Source: Obelidium mucronatum (taxonomy: Eukaryota; Chytridiomycota; Chytridiomycetes; Chytridiales; Chytriomycetaceae). From it: 64,000 bases of DNA. The notes below the pieces were generated by a model. The model saw only the letters and a program-made list of their open reading frames with translations, was not told the origin of the DNA and did not search any database. The stretch covers positions 124,001 to 188,000 of the forward strand of contig JAIVFH010000065.1 in NCBI GenBank assembly GCA_025765595.1, written 5' to 3'. This document shows, one piece after another, positions 10,401 to 20,149 of the stretch (within the stretch, counting starts at the first letter, position 1; each line of letters begins with the position of its first letter). Both the position numbers and the translations under genes were made by a program.

Positions 10401-13400
10401 TGAGAGAAGCGTTGTTGAACTATGGAGAATTGGTACATTTGCATTCCGTGTTTCGTTTAGGGCGAGATTTTGAAACGCAACGGTTTGCGAGGAGTCACGG
10501 GTTGATGGTGAGAGGGGAAGGGGGGAAGTTTGGGGATGATGTGTTTTTCAAGGCTTCGGAGATCCCGCAAGGGAATATTAGGTTTAATTGGGCGCATAGG
10601 GAGGAGAAGGAGAAGGTTTGGGAGGAACGCGGGGAGGAGCGGGTAGACCCACCAGTCTCAAGTACAAGGGAGATTCGGCCGTCTCGACGTGGTCGACTGT
10701 CGGAGCCTGACGTGGCATCGGATTCGGGTCCTCCGGAGTCGATACCTGTTAGTTCTGCTGCCGACACAGTCAAGCACCCGTTCTCTTTTGAAGAGCAGTC
10801 TTCCATCTTGCAAAAAATAGCCGAAGAGGAAGCTATTGTTTTGGAAGAGTTTCGGAAACGGATTCAGAGGGATCCTACGGTTGAAAAGATGGCGTCTATT
10901 GAGGAGTATGATCAGGGCCATGACTCGCAGTCAGCTGCTGAGCCCCCGCGTGGTGAATCCGCAACTGTTTTATCCAATCAGGATACCCACCACCAACCGG
11001 AAGCTAAAGGCGTCAACTTCAAAATTCGCCCAACCGCCCAATCCGTCAATGATCTTCATCGGCCACCGAATCGATTTGAGCAACACAGAAGACATAGTTT
11101 GAGTCATCGTTATCCACAAGCTAATTCTGGAGGAGAAGGGGCGAGTGCCATATTTCGAAAGACGGCGCACTACTTTGATGATGCGTTTGACGCTGTGACC
11201 AAGGCAACAATACCAACTCCTTCCAAGCCGCAGCAGCTGGATTACACACCCAGTAAAGCATGTCTTGATGAAGAACTAGAATCCATAATCAGTGAACATG
11301 AAAGCAGTTTGAGAAGATGTGAAAAGGTCGAATCGGAAGTTATTATGCAGGCAGCAGCGGCATTTTCCCATTCACCTAGACGCGCATCGATGCAGTACCG
11401 CATACCTTCAAATGAGCAACCACAACTACACCAACAAGGTCCACGGACCGAAGGCGCTTCCGAGTTTATGCCGATCGAAGTTGGAGACATTAGTACTGTG
11501 TCAAACGCAATAACCAGCCCAACGGCTCATCATAGGCGCTCTTCTGTTCCCAATATTAGATCTAGAACTTCAGTGGGACAAAGAGCGTATTCGGAGGTCC
11601 ATATAACTCAACCTGGTTGGAGCGGGCGGCCAAAATCAAGTAGCCCTGAAGCGAGACAAACTAGCTCAACTGCGGTGGATGATTTTCCGCTTTCGTCGCT
11701 TCAGAGAATAGAGTCTGCTATTCTGGCGAGAAAGAAACAGATGGTGGCAAGTCAGCCGAGTATATTTATAGAGAGACAGGTCCCTGTGGGCTCTCCTCAA
11801 AAGCCCCCAGATGTTCACATCAGAGAGCAGAATGAAATGCTTGAGGTTGGGGTAGAGCAGAAGGGAACTTTGGTGGGTAGGGCTAGTTCCACGGATTTGA
11901 ATGCAAGAGTTTCAGTGCGACCACAAACAGTTGATCTGCTTCCGAGGACCGACCGTGATGAAGCGGCATTGCGTATTGCCAGTCCCACGACTGCCAAGCT
12001 ATCGCCTGGTCAATCTTCGTCTTCGTCGTTGGCTTCGTCTCCAAAGAAAGTTGAATTTGGGAGGACGTCGATTCATCACTATCGGCCAGAGCGGCCACCA
12101 CTTGTTCAGTCGATGCAGGCTCTCTCTGCAGAGTATAAGAAATCGAGTGAAACATCAACATCGCTTCCTTCCTCCCCGAAAACAAAAGTTTCCAAGGTAT
12201 TTGTTGATTCTGGGACATCTGCAACGGCTCCAAGCGAGCTTTCGAGGCATGATGTTGGAGTTGGAACGAGTCAGATTTTTGGGGTGAGGCCTCAATCGCC
12301 ATTGGGGATTGTTACATTCGATACCAGAGCTACGAGCCCGAAAACTCGGACATCCAGTGCCAGATCATCCATATCGGCTCCTCCCTCTTCTTCCTCCTTC
12401 TTCTCCTCCTCCACCTCCCCGAAAGCAAAAGTTTCTAGGGTATTTGTGGATACTGGTATGTCTGCTACGGCTCCAAACGAGCTTTCTAGGCATGAGGTTG
12501 GAGTTGGGACGAGTCGGGTTTTCGGGAGACCTCAATCGCCACTGGGGGTCGCATCGGATGAAAGAGCTTCACCAACTCGAGCTTCCAGTGCTGGAATTGG
12601 GTCACCAATGGCGGCGGAAAGATTGCCCGGTTCGGTGTCTGGCTCAATGTCCCTTCGACGATTGGATTCACTAGCGCCGACACCACCATCCGCCAGTGCG
12701 GCGGCTCTTGGTCCTGGAGCTGGGAGTAGTGCGATTCAGAATACGTGGTTGTTGAGGAGGATGGATTATGCGAAAAGTCCATCGCAGACACCATTTCCAG
12801 TAAAATCGCCGTCGGTAAGGAATAAATTGCCTAAAGCAGCGTCGACAAGTATAGCTGAGGAGCTTGAGGGGAGGAGTAAAGGTGGTCACAGTAATGCTGG
12901 CTTGAGAGATGTTAGGCCAAATCAAGAGCCAGCGGCTGCGTTTGGGTTGTCGGATGGAGGGGAAATGGATTTACAAGAGTTGACGCGAGAGAATTTTGAA
13001 GTGGGGGGAGACCCTGAGGTTAGTAGTAATGCTGTTAATTTGGAGGCGTTCTTGGCAGGGAATGGTCTTTGTATGGTTGAAAATGAAGTCGCGAACGACG
13101 GGCAGGGAGGAGCGGATTATCGAGCAGCTGAAAACTTTTTTCAAGAGACACTGGAAGAGGAGCTTCCTCGTGAATTTCAAGAGGGTGGGTCTCCCCAACA
13201 ACGTCAAGATCTACCGGGTCCTCAGAAAACAGGTCCTTCTACACATGATTTCATCTTGAATGCTGCTACAAGCTCTTTGTTTCGGCAGAGTAGTCGTCGT
13301 GTGTCGGACCCGTTTATTGGTGGATACCAGTATGGTGAGGTGCAAAATATGGTTCCGCCTCGCACACCTGCTTCTGGTCCGCCGGTTCAACAGGATACGG

Positions 13401-14538
13401 CTGCTTATACCGGAATGTCGGTGTTCCATACGGATGGATATGATGGCTCTAATGAGCCAAGTGAAATTCCACTTACTCCTGGAAGTCCGATAAGCTTTAG
13501 TTGGAGTAGGGATGACAATGGTTTGGTAGATCAAATTCAAACTGCTATGGAGAGTGACCCAGGAGAAGAAGAGTTTGAACTTGATGAGGAAGATGAGCGA
13601 CAGTTGTCTATGGAATTAGCGCGGAAAAATGGTTTGTTTTTTTGTTCCGCCTTTGGAGTTCCAAAATTTAAAAAAAAAACTGAAATTTCTTTTTGGGTTT
13701 AAAGAACAAGACTTGAGAAGGAATCAGACTGCAGCGCAAGCGACGACTCTTTCCTTTTTCAAGAATATACCATCATTTTCTAATCTGGCGGCTAATACAT
13801 CGAGTTCAATGGTTCGACCTCGTCTTCGAGCGGCATTGGAGCTGGTTTTGAGACATCTTGTGTTTTCATTTCCTCCGAAAGGGGGAGGAGCTCTAGATCA
13901 AAGTGACTTTATTGACTATTATGACTTGTACTCGCATGGGTTGGTGTATGGCAGTTTGACAAATCTTGCAGCTTTTCCTGTTGCAGGAGCTATGGGAGCA
14001 ACGACAAATTCAAACGTGTCGAATGTGACGGAAGAAGAGCAACCTGTGAGTGAAGCGCTTCATCCTCTTTTGAAAAGCGTCTTTCAGCTTGACATGTCGT
14101 TGATGGTGGATTTGTGTGGGCCAAAGAGCATGGGGAAGTTGGCATCGCAGTCTTTATCGGCTTCAGAGAAAAATGGATCCAAGCGGTTGCGGAAATGGTT
14201 TGTTTTCTGATATCTTTGTTTTTGCGTGTGGTGTGTGGAAAGTTTTAACAGTTTTGTTTTGACAACCACGAACAAAAAGGCTTGCTGGGCTTACCGAGGT
14301 TCACCGCTTCTTGCTTTCGACGTCACGCGCGATATTTCACGTGGAAAGTCAGTTGGGGTCTGAACTTTCCTTGGCGCAGGCTATGGTGGTAGTAAAGGAC
14401 CAGATATCAATTGCGCGAATGACTGGGAGTAACAATAACTTGTATAATGTGGATGGAACTCATTTCGGAGGGGGGTCGAATGAATCAGCTAGTTTTATGG
14501 AGTGGGTTTCCGCCTGCTGTCATAATAGCCTTCAATAA
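7436..14538 (+). CDS. Large (2203 aa) HEAT-like/disordered protein of unknown function
   Basis: Eight exons join cleanly in frame: 7436-8143, 8206-8896, 9030-9172, 9254-9609, 9670-13631, 13705-14197 and 14280-14538, with matching phases; the longest exon is almost 4 kb. The N-terminal ~700 residues are helical, with HEAT-like units (LFDDFDPEIRKAAAHALAIR and LLRVIVLESLARVLGAG). The middle, about residues 930-1950, is Ser/Pro-rich and charged, probably disordered, and contains a duplicated 45-residue block. The C-terminal ~250 residues are again predicted helical (RPRLRAALELVLRHLVF; LSLAQAMVVVKDQISIA). I do not recognise an orthologue. A scaffold role is plausible for such a layout but is a guess. 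The first 450 bp are extremely GC-rich and code an Ala/Arg-rich stretch. No frame breaks occur in 6.6 kb of coding sequence. The exon count above treats the listed seven segments as the visible model. Confidence 0.75.
12174..12545 (+). repeat. Internal protein-coding duplication in the large HEAT-like gene
   Basis: Two copies of a coding block, about 12174-12300 and 12417-12545, share the pattern SPK.KVS.VFVD.G.SATAP then ELSRH.VGVGTS..FG and RPQSPLG. The two copies differ at scattered positions and are separated by a Ser-rich spacer, which points to an old tandem duplication. A short linear binding motif kept in two copies is one possible reason. Confidence 0.85.
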
Positions 14539-14543
14539 AATAG

Positions 14544-16229
14544 ATGGTGCTCTTTGTTCGCCCCAAGAAGTCCATGGACACCCTTCCAATTGAAGTGCTG
14601 ATCAACGTCAAGGCCCGTCTGAAAGCCGCCGACGACATGCGGCTCTGCCTTGCGTCGCAGAGACAGTATCGGCTGGGCCCGCATCCTCACGTGGCGCTGC
14701 GCTTCCTCCACCACCTTGCGACCGACACGCGCTACGAGCGACGCGCCGCGCCGCCCGACAGTCCGGACTTTGCGCCGCGGACATTGCGCCCAAAAAGAGA
14801 CGCGGCGGCTAGGCCAATCACGGACTTCCTCGCGTTCTCGCGGCTGTGCGGCGCGTGCTTCATGCTGCCGGCGGGGGTGCGCCAGGTGTTTGCGCTCGTG
14901 GCGCTCGAGGCGGCGTCGGACGCGCGCGCGCAGCCGTTTGCCGTCGGCGCGCGGCGGCGGCTCGGCCGCAGCGAGCAGCTGGTTGTTGTCCGGACGCGTT
15001 CGGACAACGCGTCGACCGACGGCGCCGACACCGACGCCGACAGCAACAGCGCCATGCTGCACGTGCAGACGACGCCGCGCGCGCGCTGGGACCGCGTGCT
15101 GGCCGCCGGCGCGTCGCCGATTCTGCGTCTGGATGCCGCGTGGTTTGTGACAAATCTGGGCGCCGCCGTCTGCGACATTGTCGCTGCGAGCGTCGAGCCG
15201 GCGCTGCGGGCGGATGCGCGCGCGGGCGGGAAGCGCGTCGCCGCCGAGCTGCGCTCGATGGACGTGCACCGCGTGGGCGGCGGGGAGAAGCCGCACCGCG
15301 AAAGGTCGTCGCTGTTTGGGACGCTTGTTGTTTGCTTACCGCTTGAACACACGGGCGGGGATCTGATTGTGCGCCACAAAGGGGTGGTGGTCGTGTTTGA
15401 TTGGGCGAATCGCATCGAGCAAGACTTGCTGCTGCAGAAGCAGATGCAGAAGCAGCAAGCGATTTCAGGAAGCATCGATGATTTGTGTCCTCCTGCGATT
15501 CATTGGGCAGCCTTCAATTCTGCGTGTGAACACGAGATTCTTCCCGTTCAATCGGGATTGCGCGTCACAGTCACCTACAACCTTCTTTTGGTCGATACTG
15601 GGACAAGCGACGTTATTTGCCCACCTGTTGACGCTATTTCCTTGGGCCCATTCCACGCTCTTCTTGCCGCTTTGCTCAAGGATCCAGTCTTTATGCCGAG
15701 GGGAGGTACTCTTGGGTTTGGTTTGCAGCATCAGTATCCGATGGGCTTGAATATCCCTGAAACAGTCTTTTTGCTCAAGGGAGTTGATTTATTGGTATAC
15801 AAAGGCGCCACGGCCTTAGGTATCCGTGTTCGAATGATGGCTGCATATGCTCCGCAACACGACTCAGGTTCTGACTTTGATCGGCGCGATAACTATGATG
15901 TTCTTATGGACCAGAAATCAGGAAAGAAGTATCGCTCGTTGGATGTCTTCAAACAATATCGCCGAAGCTTCGGTCACACATCTTATGGCGTTTACGTTGG
16001 CGAGAAATTTTCTGAGCGGTGGTGGGATGAAGAATACGATGGGGCTATTTTGACAGAAGGTTTGGGTGCAGTTCATGACAGGTCCATCAAGTGGGTTCAT
16101 TACCCTACTAGCGACTATGGTAAAACTTATCTTGCCTATGTGAGCGGAGGCTCTGAATTAGAATATGATGTTTCAGGTTGTATGTTGTTGGATATTCCTT
16201 CGTTTGTGGAAAGAAAGAGTTCTCATTGA
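14544..16229 (+). CDS. 2OG-Fe(II) oxygenase-like fungal protein
   Basis: Single-exon, 561 residues, starting 5 bp after the stop of the previous gene; an internal ATG (14574, MDTLPIEVLINVKARL) is an alternative start and would leave a 35-bp gap. The first ~250 residues are Ala/Arg-rich with very high GC. Residues about 255-350 carry FGTLVVCLPLEHTGGDLIV, IHWAAFNSACEHEILPV and SGLRVTVTYNLL, a motif series known from fungal proteins annotated as prolyl-4-hydroxylase-like 2OG-Fe(II) oxygenases. In those proteins the HxGG...D and CEHE segments lie around the putative iron site; I cannot confirm a complete H-x-D...H triad here. The C-terminal half lacks a recognised domain. With only 5 bp upstream, its promoter must lie inside the preceding gene, or the two are co-transcribed. 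Confidence 0.6.
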   Translation: MVLFVRPKKSMDTLPIEVLINVKARLKAADDMRLCLASQRQYRLGPHPHVALRFLHHLATDTRYERRAAPPDSPDFAPRTLRPKRDAAARPITDFLAFSRLCGACFMLPAGVRQVFALVALEAASDARAQPFAVGARRRLGRSEQLVVVRTRSDNASTDGADTDADSNSAMLHVQTTPRARWDRVLAAGASPILRLDAAWFVTNLGAAVCDIVAASVEPALRADARAGGKRVAAELRSMDVHRVGGGEKPHRERSSLFGTLVVCLPLEHTGGDLIVRHKGVVVVFDWANRIEQDLLLQKQMQKQQAISGSIDDLCPPAIHWAAFNSACEHEILPVQSGLRVTVTYNLLLVDTGTSDVICPPVDAISLGPFHALLAALLKDPVFMPRGGTLGFGLQHQYPMGLNIPETVFLLKGVDLLVYKGATALGIRVRMMAAYAPQHDSGSDFDRRDNYDVLMDQKSGKKYRSLDVFKQYRRSFGHTSYGVYVGEKFSERWWDEEYDGAILTEGLGAVHDRSIKWVHYPTSDYGKTYLAYVSGGSELEYDVSGCMLLDIPSFVERKSSH

Positions 16230-16509
16230 GAAAACAGTAGTCAACAGTTTCGCGATTTTCAAGGAATGTTGTTCATAAAAACGCGTCTTGTAGTTCTTTT
16301 TTGTTATATCGATTTATTTGTTCGTTAACACGTCGCTATGCAAACGTGCGCTGCATCCACCCTGGCGCGCTGTCCCAATCGGCCAGTTCGCAGAGCAATA
16401 GTCTACTAGAAAGGTTGCACGCCGGAATAATGCCCGTGATCGACTCGAGAAGCGATGAAAGGGAAGAGTCGGATTTGTAGTTTTTAACTTTTCATAATTC
16501 AAAACCCTC

Positions 16510-17612
16510 ATGCTACTAAATAGCCCCCGTCTTTCTCGTGGAGCTATCAAGCTTCTTATGCCACAAAAGCTAAACGGACGATCCTATAAAGGTAAGCATC
16601 TATTTTTAGAATTATCGGCAGCTTTGAAATCATCAATCCACCACAAATGGACGACGTCCCAGTTTTCGACCAATCGTACACAGTTTACTCTAACTGCTCC
16701 CCCGTCTCCATCATGGTGCCCACCTGAGAATCAGCCCCTTCCAAAGCCTTTTTCGGCCGACAAAGAAACCGTGTTCAAGGCATCCGATTTGGAGCCAGGA
16801 GAAATGTACAGATTTCTGATTGGGGCTGTGGTACCGTGATAATGCCTTTTTTGATCCCATTTGTACGCTTATTATAACTTCCGTTTGATTGGGAGTAATA
16901 GGTTCCGAGACCGGTTGCTCTTGTATCGACATGTTCGAAAGAAAAAGACGGAGGACCAGTCAACATGGCACCATTCTCATACTATATGCTAGTGTGTCAT
17001 GATCCTCCCACAATTATGGTTTCAATCAATTACTCTCGAGGAAAACCGAAAGATTCTTTGAGGAATATCGAAGAAACAGGAGAATTTGTGGTCAACTCCT
17101 TCAATGAGGTATTTTTAATTGGTTTGACATATATTTTTTTTTGAATCGGTGTTAAGTTTTTGTGTTTTTTTCATTTATTTTAGCATTTTGTGGAAAGTGG
17201 CAATCATTGCGCGATTCCTGTTCCGTATGATGTTGAAGAGGACCAACTCTCTGGACTGACGCTTGTCCCATCACGCTTTGTTCGACCAAAGAGATGTCTT
17301 GAGTCACTTATTAGCTTTGAATGCAAGTTTACCCATTGCCACAAGATTAAGAATGATGCGGGTAAAACTTTTTTCTTCTGTTTTTTTTTTTATTTTGCTC
17401 TTTCACATGATCTGATTTCACATGTTTTTCAAGGGGACATTGCAACTGGAGTGGTATTTGGAGAAATAGTAGGTGTCACTATCAAGAATGAAGTGTGGAA
17501 TCCTGAGACGAAAGTGGTTGATATGGCTTTGTTTAAACCTGTTTCGCGGCTGGGTGGAAACATGTACGGGAGAACCACGAGTGGTTATGAAATCAGTAGA
17601 CCCAAAGCATAA
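16510..17612 (+). CDS. Flavin reductase-like (FMN-binding split-barrel) protein
   Basis: Exons 16510-16830, 16902-17108, 17184-17361 and 17434-17612 join in frame. The spliced core reads IGAVV-PRPVALVSTCS, NMAPFSYYMLVCHDPP, SINYSRGKPKDSLRNI and GEFVVNSFNEHFVE, the classic series of the flavin-reductase-like domain that binds FMN non-covalently. This family acts as NAD(P)H:flavin oxidoreductases or flavoprotein partners; the exact substrate is unknown. The N-terminal ~80 residues are less certain; the first ATG (16510) gives a basic, mitochondrial-presequence-like stretch, but later starts are possible. The stop is 32 bp from the stop of the convergent sirtuin gene. No frame breaks. Confidence 0.8.
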
Positions 17613-17644
17613 TAAAGAACGGGGGGGCGTCTTTTCAATGTCAT

Positions 17645-18538
17645 TCACGTGTTTATTTTTGTCTGCAACACACGAGCAACTTCAGGAAGAATCTTGTCAC
17701 TGGACTCATTAACCCACAAGTCAACCATCTCCATCCCGCGAAATTCTCCGAGGTTCAGAGCAGCCACTTTATGGCCCAACTGCTTTGCCAACTTCAAAAG
17801 TCGGAAGGATGAATACACTTGTAGGGAGGATCCAACAATCAACATGTGATTCGCATCTTCAACCATCTGGTAAGACTTGTCCCGCACATTTGAACGCATG
17901 TTTTCTCCAAAAAAGACTACATCTGGTTTGTACACACCAGTTTCACAAGAAATACATGGTGGATATTTGAACGCGTCGTAATTCCACGCAATTTCAACGT
18001 CATCCATCGGGATTTGATTCTCTCATACCAATGGTGAATCTTTTCTTTACTCTGAAGCTTTTCGTGAAACGATGGATTCAAGTCAAACAGGTTGGATTGA
18101 AACTCTTCCCTCGAAATGGTGTGGTTACAAGACATGCAAGAAACATCGTGCAACGTGCCATGAATTTCCAAAACATGGTCCTTATTCTTTCCCAATAAAC
18201 CGTCCACGTTTTGTGTGATTAGACCCGCCTTGATCCATCCATTGTCTCGAAGGTTTAACAACGCCTCGTGTGAAACGTTTCGCTTAGCGTTCTTGATTGT
18301 TTGCCATCCGACAAAAGATCGAGCCCAGTACCGTTGTCGGAAGGCGTGGCTGGCGGCAAACTGTTGGTATTGGAATGGGTTTGTAATCCTTGTTCCTGCG
18401 ATAGATTCCTTCGGGGCCGCGGTAGTCGGGGATCCCTGAGCCGGTAGAGAGTCCTGCGCCTGTAAGGACTACTAATTTGCCGTTTGATTCTCTGATGAAC
18501 GATGCGATTTGGTTGGTGTGTGTTGATAATCTGCTCAT
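17645..18538 (-). CDS. Sirtuin, class II (SIRT4-like) NAD-dependent deacylase, with frame breaks
   Basis: The ATG at 18538 begins MSRLSTHTNQIASFI and soon reaches the NAD-binding GAGLSTGSGIPDYRG. Further on come RQRYWARSFVGW, TQNVDGL, the catalytic His in LEIHG, the zinc-binding pairs CMSC and CISC, and PDVVFFGE plus GSSLQVYS. RYWAR.F.GW is typical of SIRT4-class enzymes, which are mitochondrial lipoamidases/ADP-ribosyltransferases in animals. A targeting peptide might be coded further upstream (18600-18688). Reading all motifs needs a +1 skip near 18367 and two more near 18022 and 18008; the three add up to a full codon, so the frame returns to the original one. Whether the breaks are real or sequence errors is undecided. 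It starts 38 bp from the divergent sideroflexin gene. Confidence 0.8.
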
Positions 18539-18576
18539 TTCAATAAAGTTGGAAGTCTTCAAAAAAAAAAGATTCA

Positions 18577-19856
18577 ATGATTGACTTGAGTTAGTGCTGT
18601 AGCTTGCTTGCATCGCTGAAGTTCTGACTATCGCACTTAAGCAAAGCCACGCTACGATCAGGGAACATACTTGGGCCGACTGAGGCACTTTAGCGAAATC
18701 ACGGATCCACGGTACTTCCGTGACTTGTTCGTGAACGATTCAACCAGTGCTAACGCAATCCTCCACCTCTTTTTCACTCTAAGGAACTTGCTTGCCACTG
18801 ACTCACAACTGAATGCTGCGAAAGAACTCTTGGCCAACTACAAAGTAAAAAAAAATAGGGTGCTGGGGAGGGCAATTTTATCTAAATGGTGCTGATTCGG
18901 AGATAACAGGAAGGGACGGGCCGTCAACGCCGATGAAGAAGCGCTTTGGAAGGCAAAGAAATGTAAGTTCCAATTTGGGTTTATGTTTTGAAGCTGTCCC
19001 TTCTTCATCTGACCGGGTGTGCTCCTTCAAATAGTGATTGATTCCAACTTCCACTCGGATACTGGCGAAAAGATCTTGCTTCCATTCAGAATGGCGTGTT
19101 TCGTTCCTACCAATGCCTTGATTGTGGCTGGAATGCTGGTGCCAAACCCTTCAATTGTTTCGATTTTATTCTGGCAGTGAGTACTTTCTTGTTGAACTGC
19201 CCCGTTTTTTTTAAACGTGAGCAAAAAGATGGGTGAACCAGTCTGTGAATGTGGCTTTCAACTACTGCAACGCGAATAAGACAACTCAGATGGATATGGG
19301 CGAGACTGTTTTTGCTTATGGTACCGCCGTGGCTTCCTCATGTACCATTGCCGTTGGGTTAAATGAGTACGTCAAACGCACCAAGCGATTCTCTCCATCT
19401 ACTCTCAAAATGATGGGACGAGGTGTACCTTTCGTCGCTGTAGCCGCCGCCGGTACCCTGAACGTGTTTTTGATGAGAAGCAAGGAAATCACTGAAGGAA
19501 TTTCCGTCTTCAACGACAAGGGAGAAACTGTTGGAAAGTCTCAAAGCGCTGGATGGTCTGCTATTTCTCAAGTTGCAGTCTCCCGTGTGGCGACTGCATT
19601 CCCAGCCGTCTTTCTCCCTTCGGTTATCATGTCACAGCTTGAAAAGACAAAGTTCCTCAAGGCGAATCCTCGCTTACATGCGCCATTGAATTTGTTGACG
19701 ATTTGTGGGTCTTTGATGGCTGCTCTTCCTTGTGCTATTGCCTTGTTCCCTCAGATTGCGGAAGTGTCGGTTGATAACTTGGAACCCCAATTTAGACAAC
19801 TGAGAGGTGCAGATGGGGAGAGAATCAAAACTCTCTACTTTAACAGAGGTCTTTGA
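18577..19856 (+). CDS. Sideroflexin (mitochondrial serine/amino-acid carrier family)
   Basis: Exon 1 is 13 nt (18577-18589, MIDL then a split Thr codon), then exons from 18642, 18784, about 18916, 19035 and 19229 to 19856. Spliced, the protein begins MIDLTKPRYDQGTYLGRLRHF-EITDPR and continues NLLATDSQL, the conserved HSDTGEKILLPFRM, FWQWVNQSVNVAFNYCNAN and a long C-terminal part with several hydrophobic segments. This is the full sideroflexin signature; the family sits in the inner mitochondrial membrane and imports serine for one-carbon metabolism. Length (about 320 residues) is normal. It reads cleanly without frame breaks, unlike its divergent neighbour 38 bp away. The acceptor of the exon near 18916 is slightly uncertain (two candidate AGs). 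Confidence 0.9.
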
Positions 19857-20149
19857 TCGAGGTGTCCAAGCAATAAATTGATAAATTGAGATGAATTGAC
19901 GAGGGGTACAGTACTTGGCGGGACTGAAAAATATTCAGAATATTTGTCGCTCCCCCGCGTCTCCAATCAGCCACTGTCCCTGAAGCAGCCCACCCGTCCT
20001 AACGAGCACCCAGACAATCGTTAAAATCAGGACTATCAAAAAACGACAAAACTCCGCTTTATTTTGATCGACTTTATCAAGCCAGTGGCTGTGGGAGACT
20101 CTTCCGGACAAAACACCCCCCCGCACCCTAGAACAAATTCCCTTATACG

